Part shown: positions 56,612-64,000 of the stretch, in pieces
Layout of the letters: each line of letters opens with the position of its first letter
How positions within the stretch are numbered: position 1 is the stretch's first letter
The notes under the pieces: model-generated
Seen by the model: only the letters and a program-made list of their open reading frames with translations
Told to the model about the DNA's origin: nothing
Databases searched by the model: none
Made by a program: the position numbers and the translations under genes
Assembly (NCBI RefSeq): GCF_904849725.1
Contig: NC_058521.1
Coordinates: 97,822,244 to 97,886,243 of the forward strand
Origin: Hordeum vulgare subsp. vulgare
Lineage: Eukaryota > Streptophyta > Magnoliopsida > Poales > Poaceae
Reading direction: 5' to 3'
DNA: 64,000 bases

Positions 56612-57661
56612 GACATATTCAAGGACTTCATCTTCAAGACCTCAAGATTTCAAGACTCGTTACAAGATTTCAATACAATCCACTACTAGGTGGAGGTTAG
56701 TTGTGCGGCACCCTAGAGTACCCAGTGGATGCGTTGTTAGCCGGAGTAGGCCAATATTCATGCAGAAATCTCCACCCAGACTCAAAGAGACGGAAGAATA
56801 CTTCATGCTTGGAAGCTTACGTGTGCAACCACAAGTTAATACGAGCTCTAGCTTGGTTGATCTTAGTTGGGACTTTGGCTGGGATTGTGCTAGTAGATGT
56901 AGACGAATGATAGGGTTGGATGGGCACCATACAGTGGTCAAGGGAACTCTTTGGAAGACCATGTTACGGTCATCCAATTCTGAAACACTAGGCAGTGCAA
57001 GGACAAAAATGTAGGGATACAATCTTGTGGGTAAAGTGCACAACACTCTGCACATTTAAACCTAGTCAATTAGCCGTGTCCCCGGTTAAGGACAATTTGA
57101 GCCTCTAGATTTGGATCTATCTCTAAACTCTCAACACTTGATTGATAACTAACTGGGGGAACTTATAGTGATTTGGGTTATGAGACATGGGCTGGCCGAA
57201 CCATGTAATACTAGATAAGTCTGTAGTGAAAAGTCCTAACAAATCCATTGTTGTAGGAAAAATAAAGTAAAACCAGCTTTTATGCAAAAACTCAAACACA
57301 GAGCCACAAAGCCATATTGCATATATAATACTTTTATGATCTGATTTCTATTGTGATCTTGCCGGTACATTCAATGTACTAACCTACATGGCCGCAATGT
57401 ATCATATTGCATGATTTCTACGACGAGTAGGAGTTACGGCCTAGGGTTTTGGTCTACATTCAACTTTCCATTGGCGCTGATGGGACTCCACACCATTACT
57501 ATTTCCACTAAGACTCACGAGGTATATATCAGTTTTACGTTAATTACATGTGGTTGCACTTTGATATATACATTGATGTACCATGTGTGCTAGCATATTG
57601 ATCCAAAGATAGCACCAATACGTAGAGGCATGACTCGTTTTGAGTCGGGTTGCTAAAGATA

Positions 57662-57675
57662 TGGTATCACAAGAC
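57662..57675 (+). promoter_or_regulatory. Primer-binding site, initiator tRNA-Met (decayed)
   Basis: TGGTATCACAAGAC keeps the first eight bases of TGGTATCAGAGC. It is followed by 'gttcattgtaggacgtgtgcctag', parallel to the text after 29791. Confidence 0.6.
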
Positions 57676-58130
57676 ATGTTCATTGTAGGACGTGTGCCTA
57701 GAAATTGGAAAGTCTTTAGGAAAGGATCTCTCTAAATCTTTGTTTTAACACATCTTTTACTTCTCATCTTTTCCAAGTTGCATTAAATACTCCCTCTTAC
57801 CTCAAATTGTTAGACAATACCCCTTTACTCTTAAGCACACGAAGGATCAACAGAGACTACTTCGAGAAGGACAAGATATTGGACAACTGATGAGCAATAC
57901 AGAGTAAAGAGAATTACACTATCAATTTGAAAGCTACAAGTATTGAAGATTGTGAAGACCCAAAGAAACTGAAGACCCCAAAGACTTTCAAATTTATATG
58001 ACCTTTAGAAGTCAAAAAGCCCTGTTGTATACTCATGTTAGATGCGATGATTTGTGAGCAGTCATTTGTGTGTGCCACTAATAGAACCTATTAAAAAACT
58101 ATTGTTTGTATTGTGTGTATATCCCTCTAT

Positions 58131-58146
58131 CTCTCTCTCTCTCTCT
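58131..58146. repeat. CT microsatellite
   Basis: (CT)8, preceded by CCTCTAT. In the leader of the truncated gag. Confidence 0.8.
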
Positions 58147-58178
58147 CGTATCTCATACCAAAACGTTGGACCCAATAG

Positions 58179-59135
58179 ATGATGAATGAATATGGACTTG
58201 TATTATGTGGACCAATGACCCAGCTGGAGGCACAAGTATGGATTCAGAACATGGAGAATCACTTCGGCAACAACTTGATTGCAAAGAAGTATGAGGTTCA
58301 ATATGCTCTTCGGTACACTACACAAATTGCTGCAACATGGTGGAAAAGGCATCAAGCCATACAAGGATGTAATGGAGCAGAAACTTGGGAAGAGTTCCAG
58401 AAGACTCTGTTAAGATCCCTCTCATCCGAAAGCACTATGATAACCTGATGAAGGAGTCGTGTGCATGCAAGATTTATGGAGAAATATGACACACCTATGA
58501 AGAACACAAGGATGGATGCCCTCATTGTGAATAAAATCACCTAGCCGAGGAATGCCCAACTAGTCAGCTGACCTATTTCTTGTGTGAAGGAACCACCCAC
58601 TACCGAGCTTAGTGCCACATTTACCCTGAGGTGCAACAAGTTGTTAAGCAGCAGAAAAAAGCAATGAATTTCTAAAGAACCCATGATGAAGGAAGATGTT
58701 GAAGACCTTGAATGACAAGGCCTAACCATTTTTTCTCTAATGCCTGCTATTCATGTGGAGAATAAGGACATCTCTTAGTATTGCACGAAGAAAGCAAGGA
58801 GTATCCAGGAACTCCCCGACAGAAGAAGTGGAGTTTGACCCCATAGAAAATAGAAGCGCCAATCAGTACGGGGAAGTCCAGCAAAAGGAAGAGAATGTGC
58901 CCCGACAAAAACCCTAACCCAGCAAAGCATGATAAGAGTCATGTTATGTGTTTTGAGTGTAAGAATACACGTCACTGTGCTATTGATTGTCCAGAAATGA
59001 AGCAGAGAACCCAAGGAGAAACATAAGCACTTAGAAGCACCAAGACTTGTGAGAAGTTATTTGTTTTCGCTGCAAGGAAGCAGGACATTATGCTAATAAA
59101 TGTCCAAACAAGAAGAAAGCTGGAACTGAGTAGTG
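58179..59135 (+). pseudogene. Decayed gag with an array of CCHC knuckles
   Basis: The first part is open (58179-58448): PMTQLEAQVWIQNMENHFG, QIAATWWKRHQAIQG, TWEEFQKTLL, a gypsy gag core with the usual W-x-x-x-x motif. Beyond it, zinc-knuckle segments appear in changing frames: CPHC..NHLAEEC (58517-58555, with a stop), a damaged one near 58575 (LCEGTTHYRA), a damaged one near 58743 (CYSCGE), an intact CFECKNTRHCAIDC (58949-58990) and an intact CFRCKEAGHYANKC (59062-59103). Gag nucleocapsid knuckles bind the element RNA; most plant gypsy gags have one. Confidence 0.55.
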
Positions 59136-59157
59136 AATATTTGATAGTAAGTGTAAT

Positions 59158-60619
59158 TGAAAGTGCGTTATATCGACTGGAGGGGGGTGGTGGTGAATAG
59201 GCAATTTTTAAAAATTCGTCACTGAGGAAATTCCTTGTGAGAAAAGTCCTCAGCGACGAACTGAGTGCAGCGGAATAAGTACTAAAACAGATATACGTAA
59301 ACAACTATAACTTAGTCGGTAGAGTGAAATGAAATGTTCTGGTTGCACAGGTCACATGATCAGGATAAGCATGTGATGAATAACTTAAGTAAAGAATTTG
59401 AGTTGAGGAACTAGAGAAAGTATTCAATCAAATTCTTCAAACAGTAAAGATCAAAGTCATCAACATGCAATTGAGTAAATAAAACATTTAAGGAATTAGA
59501 ACCCGTTGCTCGATGAAGACAGTGATTTGATATCCGAGTTCCAACTGTTGTGATAGTCGTATGTCTGGTTTGGAGTGGCTTGGTATTTAAACCAAAGGAC
59601 ACACGGTCCCTACCATATTCTCGTTGAGCTAAGGACACACATTCCTCGCACAACACTCGTGGTAAGTCTTCAGATTAGACTTCAAAACCCTCACAAACTT
59701 GATCACTCGACATCCACAATTCACTGCTCAATGATCTAGACCATGACGCCTAACCTTCTGGAGGATGCACAATCCTCAAAGGTAACAAGCGTCAGTTCCA
59801 CAGACGAACAATCTCTTCAGTGATGCTCAATAACTTTGGGTTTTGGGTTTTGGTTTGGGTGTTTGGGGTTTTTCCTCACTGATGATTTTGTCTCAAAGTC
59901 TCCGAGGATTGGGTTTCTCTCAAATAACAAGTGTCAGTTTCTCTCGTGGAGCAGCGAATCAACTAGTGGTTATGGGGGGTGGCTATTTATAGCCGGGGAG
60001 CAATCTCGACATGAATTGACATTAATGCCCTAATGATATGAACGTTAAGTGGATAAGGTTGGGGACAGTTGGTCCGCAGCACAGCAACGGTCGGGACCTT
60101 TCAACTCTGAAAGTCCTCATGTCACTCATGTTCCTCACAGGTAGGTGATTCACATTGCCGAAGACCTAACTCCTCAGTTAGAGGAAATTCCTCAGAGACC
60201 AGAAGATCTTCATCTCTGTCACTGAAGAATTTGACTAAGCTATTGAAGATTTCCAAAGGCTTCATCCAAAGGGTTTGAATGTGTAGGCTTTGATATGAAC
60301 ATCACGTGGAAACTTTTCCTTAGTTTTACCTAGACCCCCTTTAAAAGTACAATGGTCCTATGAAAACGAAGGTCTTGACGCTTCAGAGTCTTCACATCGA
60401 TTTCTTCACGGACACACCAATTTCCTCACTTTCAAAGTCTTTATAGGAAATAACAAAGTCTTGAGCAAAATACATACATTTTTAGGGGTCGATATTCCTC
60501 GAATAACCCAAACTCCTCACTGACTTATTGAGCATGTGTACACTTACAAACATACGGGTCTCTTAACCTATAAGTCTTCAATACACCAAAATCACTAGGA
60601 GGCACTAGATGCACTTACA
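59158..60619 (-). repeat. LTR of Sirevirus-like unit B
   Basis: Minus strand from 60619: TGTAAGTGCATCTAGTGCC, ending ACGCACTTTCA at 59158. 1,462 bp. A TATAAATAG box lies on the minus strand at 59984-59992. Rich in TTCCTCA/TGAGGAA. Confidence 0.75.
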
Positions 60620-60620
60620 A

Positions 60621-61102
60621 TCTCCCCCTTTTTGATGACTGATGACAAATATGTTAAATTTTCAACAGGGAGAATAATATGAAGTGTAGGTACAGAGTTT
60701 GAGCAATTTGAATTCAAGATATAGAGATACTCCCCCTGAAGATGTGCATATTTGAAAATATTCCTTTGGAATGCAAATGCACATCCAGGATTTACACCAT
60801 GGATATCTCCCCCTATATCTTGTAATCCATGCTGGCATTTGACATATAACTTGAGGAAAATGAAATGCATGATGGAAAGTGGTGTCTGACGAATATCAGC
60901 ATGCATGCATTAATCGACACGAGGAATAAGCATGAAGGAAAACGGTTCAAAAGTGCCAGACCACCACCGGGCATAAGTTTACAACTCATACAACCAAACA
61001 CTTCACAATGACAAGAGTTGTAACTAAAAGTAAATATAGTTCAAAATCCCATCTACTGATATAGTAGAACTGCTTGAAAATTAACTCAGATTTCTCCCCC
61101 GT
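60621..61102 (-). promoter_or_regulatory. Multiple polypurine tracts of unit B
   Basis: On the minus strand: AAAAAGGGGGAGA (60621-60633, next to the LTR), AGGGGGAG (60731-60738), AGGGGGAGAT (about 60805-60814) and CGGGGGAGAAA (61091-61102). Spacing and wording match unit A's four. Confidence 0.65.
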
Positions 61103-61157
61103 TGTCATGAAGTGACGAAAAAGGGACGAAACTGAGTACTAACGCCCTTGTAGAATA

Positions 61158-64000
61158 TCACTTCTTTATTGGAGGAAGAGCATTGGAGTTGTTCATCGCA
61201 TCGGTGTCATCAAGGTCTTTAGTTTCATCTATTGTGCGCGTTGAAGAAAATGAGCTCGCCAACAGTTGAGGAACTGGAATCTTCTTGTACTTCTTCATTG
61301 GAGGCCATGACCAATCAAAGTCATGCTGGAACTCCATTTCAGTGAGTTCCTCAGAATTCTTGAGGTGAGATAGAATGGCCCATTGGCAGTCAAAAATATC
61401 ATGAAGATAATAGTGAATTTTCTTCAGTGCATTTCGAGCCGCATTGAGGTCTTTCACAATGGCACTAAACTGACGCTTGACCCATTTCTGATTGTGATCA
61501 ACCTTCTGATGAAGACTTAGAAGGATCTCACGGTTAGTCATCACACGCAGTATAGCTGGGCTTGGAGGTTCTTGTGATGTAGTGTCGTCATTTGTGCAGT
61601 ATGACGCTGCTTTGCAAAATTGGCCATCAAGGGGCCGAGTTCCTTCATCGATCACAGATTTGCCTTTGCCTTCAATTTCATCGAAAGAACTCTTGACGAC
61701 TTCAATTGGAGGCAAGTAGGTGTGGTGGTTCAGAATGTCACCCTTGTAAGCAATTTCAGACCTATTCCTAATGAATCTCATGATCCATGGCGCATAAGGC
61801 TTCGGATCAAATGGTGAGCAAGCAGAGTGGGACGAAATCCTCATTAAGAAATCATGAAGTTTTATGGGGATTCCATGGATGATATTGAAGAGCAAATTTT
61901 TCATGATGCCGACAATCTCTTCATCATTTGAGTCACGACCCTTGATTGGATAGAAGGTTTCAGCCAAGATGCGGTACACTGTCCTGGGCACATAGATCAA
62001 TTCCTTTGCAAAGAATTTGGTTCTTGGCGGCTAACCAAGTGCCAAAGGATCTGTGAGCAGTTGCATCAGATGATTTGGCAATTCATGTTCTTCATCGACG
62101 CATGTGGATCCTTCTGAGGGAATTGGGTCTGGAAGAGTCCGAAGCAATTCAGTTGCAGGGGCTTTGAAGTGTGTATCTTGTGTCATCCAGTCTAGAACCC
62201 AAGTGGTGACATCTCATACCTCTCCTGAGAGGTGGAGTGTAGCATAGAATTGAATAATGATTTCTTTATTCCAGTTACAGATGTTAGTGCAGAATTGCAG
62301 TAGTGCAGAATCGTGAAGAACTCGAAGAACTAGTTCGTAGCAAGGAATTTCCTCCATATCTCCATGAGGAATTGCGTGTGAGGAAAGACCTTTTCCTTGT
62401 TAAAGAGCACTGTGCTATAGTAGTTCATCTGGCTGTGGATCAAAAATCTGCCGCGCGTGAATTGAGGAGATTCATAAGGACTAGGGCCAGTGAAGTAGTG
62501 ATCTTCATCAAAGAATTGGGCCCTCTCAAACTTTGGCCTTTTTGTTCCTTTGAAGGGCTGAATACCGTAGGTTGAATATTTGTCTTGAAGTGGCCAACAA
62601 GTCTTCTAAGATTTTCTGTTTGAGGAATTTCAGCCACCGCAATTGCAGACTAAGGATTATCAACATGAGCTTCAGTTGCATTTTCTTTGGTCTGAGGATG
62701 ATGTTCTACATCGGCACTCTTCTCAGTTTGAGGAATTTGCTGTGCAGGTTCATCAACATCTGGAGCAGCAGTTTCATCAGTTGAAGTATTAGCAGTATCT
62801 TCAGTTGATGCAGCTGATTCAGTTTCCAGGATAGGCTTCACAGGAGTGCTCTATTTCAGTTCCTGAAGGGGACTCATGCACTTCAGGAATTGGAGTAGCC
62901 AATGTTGAGTTGGGATGAGTCTTTTCCAAAAATTCATCATGTATCACTGGTGTGTTACAACCAATGTCCACATCTTCATCCTTTTCTTCATCATCCATCT
63001 CTGTGTTCTGCAGAGGTGGAGGAGTTGAGGCTTGAGGAATTGGATCAACATCAATATCCTCATCAATGAGTGTGGAAGTAGCAGAGATATTTTATTCCAT
63101 TTATTCATCCCCTTCTTGGATGACGTGCTCAACACCAAAAGGCACCATCATATAGACAGGTGCAACATTGATAGGGGTGGCATCAATTGGAGCAGTTGAG
63201 GAAGTTGGCAAAGTCCTCAAGCGTTTTGCTTCTAAGGACTCTGAGCTTGTTGAGGCTTTTCTCTTCTTCGCTGCTTCCTTCTCAGCAGCCTTGGTTTTCT
63301 TCACTTCTGTTGCAGAAGGAAGCTTCACTTTCTTCACTTGTGAAGATTTTGGAGTAGGAGGGGAATTTTCTTGAGGCACGACTGAAGCAGTCGTCCTCGC
63401 TTCGGCAGAAATTTCTTCATGCGCAGAAATTTCTTCACTGCCCTAGCAGGTTTGTCAGTTGGAGGAAGGGCATCATCAGAGTCGTAAGACAACTCAACTA
63501 TGTAATGTGCCTTAGGAGGTTTAGGTTGTATCTTGTGCGCAACCCTCTTGTTATGCTCAGTGATGACTTTGTTGGTAACATTGATGAATCTGACCTTTGC
63601 ACTCTTCGAATCAACATTTAAGCTTCTGTGTTCTTCACTGAGGTTTTTGAGCTCAGTCTGAGCTTTGAGGAGTTGATCAGGGGACATTGTCAGAAGGTTA
63701 TGCTTTAGAAATTTCTCTTTCTTAGCGTGAGCCTTTCTCACTTGCTTGGCTTTCTGTACCTTCCAGTTTTCTTCATTGATGAATGTTGTCAACATGTGGC
63801 TTGGGCCAGGTGGAAGCTTCAAGTCATCAATTGGCATCTGAGGATTAGCATACCAGTCATCTATGAAGTCCAGTATCAACTTCGGATCCATCATGAGGGG
63901 AATGGTGGTACCTTTGGCCTGTGCGACCCTTTCTTGCTTGTTTCTGATGATTGCTTCAATTGTTTCATCATCTGCTTCATCTTCATCCTCTGATGCAGAG
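61158..64000 (-). pseudogene. Long degenerate ORF of Sirevirus-like unit B, 5' end outside window
   Basis: The C-terminal portion is open for 280 codons (62000 to 61158) and holds VPRTVYRILAETFYPIKG, LLFNIIHGIPIKLHDFLM, YAPWIMRFIRNRS and a long helix-rich end (HQKVDHNQKWVKRQFSAI). Upstream pieces (63894-63334, 63379-63101, 62841-62650) lie in different frames, so several frameshifts or deletions occurred. Near 63894 it has MDPKLILDFIDDWYANPQ, matching MDPKVLLDFINVWY of unit A. The part between about 62000 and 62640 is shorter or more decayed than in unit A. No enzymatic motif is seen. Function unknown. Confidence 0.6.

Larger units (their letters stand above)
56612..59157 (+). mobile_element. 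Truncated chromovirus-like (Tekay-type) element: LTR 3' part plus gag
   Basis: 56612 to about 57658 is alignable by eye to the last part of the LTR at 26952-29788 (for example the 'ttagccgtgtccccggtta' and 'gtatcat.ttgca' segments). A primer-binding site lies at 57662, and a decayed gag at 58179-59135. The left is cut by the inverted Angela LTR, the right by Sirevirus-like unit B. Much more diverged from 26952-36147 than that element's own two LTRs are from each other. Confidence 0.6.
59158..64000 (-). mobile_element. Sirevirus-like unit B (inverted relative of unit A), continues past the window
   Basis: LTR 59158-60619, four polypurine tracts, then the long degenerate ORF reaching the window's right edge. 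Order and content mirror unit A. The left flank is the decayed gag; possible target duplication GTAAT (59153-59157). Its 5' end, and any pol or 5' LTR, would lie beyond 64000. Confidence 0.65.

Noticed and set aside
1..64000. Endogenous pararetrovirus, organellar DNA insertion, tRNA or rRNA genes
   Set aside because: No movement/coat protein pattern, no plastid or mitochondrial gene text, and no cloverleaf sequences were noticed; tRNA-like words are primer-binding sites only.

Overview
The window is plant DNA, almost certainly from a Triticeae grass (wheat, barley, Aegilops or a relative). The evidence is that nearly all of it consists of LTR retrotransposons of types characteristic of those genomes: Angela/BARE-like Ty1-copia, Athila-clade Ty3-gypsy with LTRs beginning TGATACGTC, a Tekay/Del-like chromovirus, and Sirevirus-like units. 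I see no intact host gene, no tRNA or rRNA, and no CRISPR. Family names are from memory of the sequences and were not checked by a search. Every coding region is broken by stops, frameshifts or truncation, so the window is a retrotransposon graveyard with one host-gene-like remnant (an AP2/ERF-like pseudogene near 17.7-18.3 kb).

Layout, left to right. 1-127: terminus of a minus-strand Athila-type LTR. 128-1316: 3' part of another Athila-type LTR. 1317-8628: a minus-strand non-autonomous Athila-type array, LTR - internal - LTR - truncated internal, sharing a central LTR. 8628-14876: Sirevirus-like unit A on the plus strand, with a gene-like promoter, a candidate 5'-leader intron, one long degenerate ORF in the env position, multiple polypurine tracts and an LTR. 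14877-16119: 3' part of an Angela LTR. 16120-22203: a mosaic with a possible LINE tail, the AP2-like pseudogene, a copia fragment and a Sirevirus-like LTR fragment.

22204-55408 is one Angela/BARE element whose 5' LTR is split into three pieces by nested insertions. A gag-pro-only Athila-type element (23282-40538, target duplication GGGGC) contains a Tekay/Del-like chromovirus (26952-36147, target duplication CCTGC). A minus-strand autonomous-type Athila element (40918-51073, target duplication AGCCC) lies further along the same LTR. Angela gag, protease, integrase and the start of RT follow at 52649-55408 and stop abruptly at an inverted Angela LTR fragment (55409-56611). Next comes a truncated chromovirus-like LTR plus gag (56612-59157). 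Sirevirus-like unit B (59158 to the window end, minus strand) is an inverted relative of unit A.

How the parts work together: two of the elements look parasitic. The gag-pro-only element and the array at 1.3-8.6 kb share LTRs and 3' non-coding signals with Athila-type elements but have no RT or integrase, so they would have needed enzymes from an autonomous relative such as the type at 40.9-51.1 kb. The most interesting signals are the gene-like transcription unit in the Sirevirus-like elements, the fossil primer-binding site captured inside an LTR end, polypurine-tract copies embedded in hairpins inside the 3' non-coding regions, and the pronounced 5'/3' LTR length mismatch of the chromovirus.
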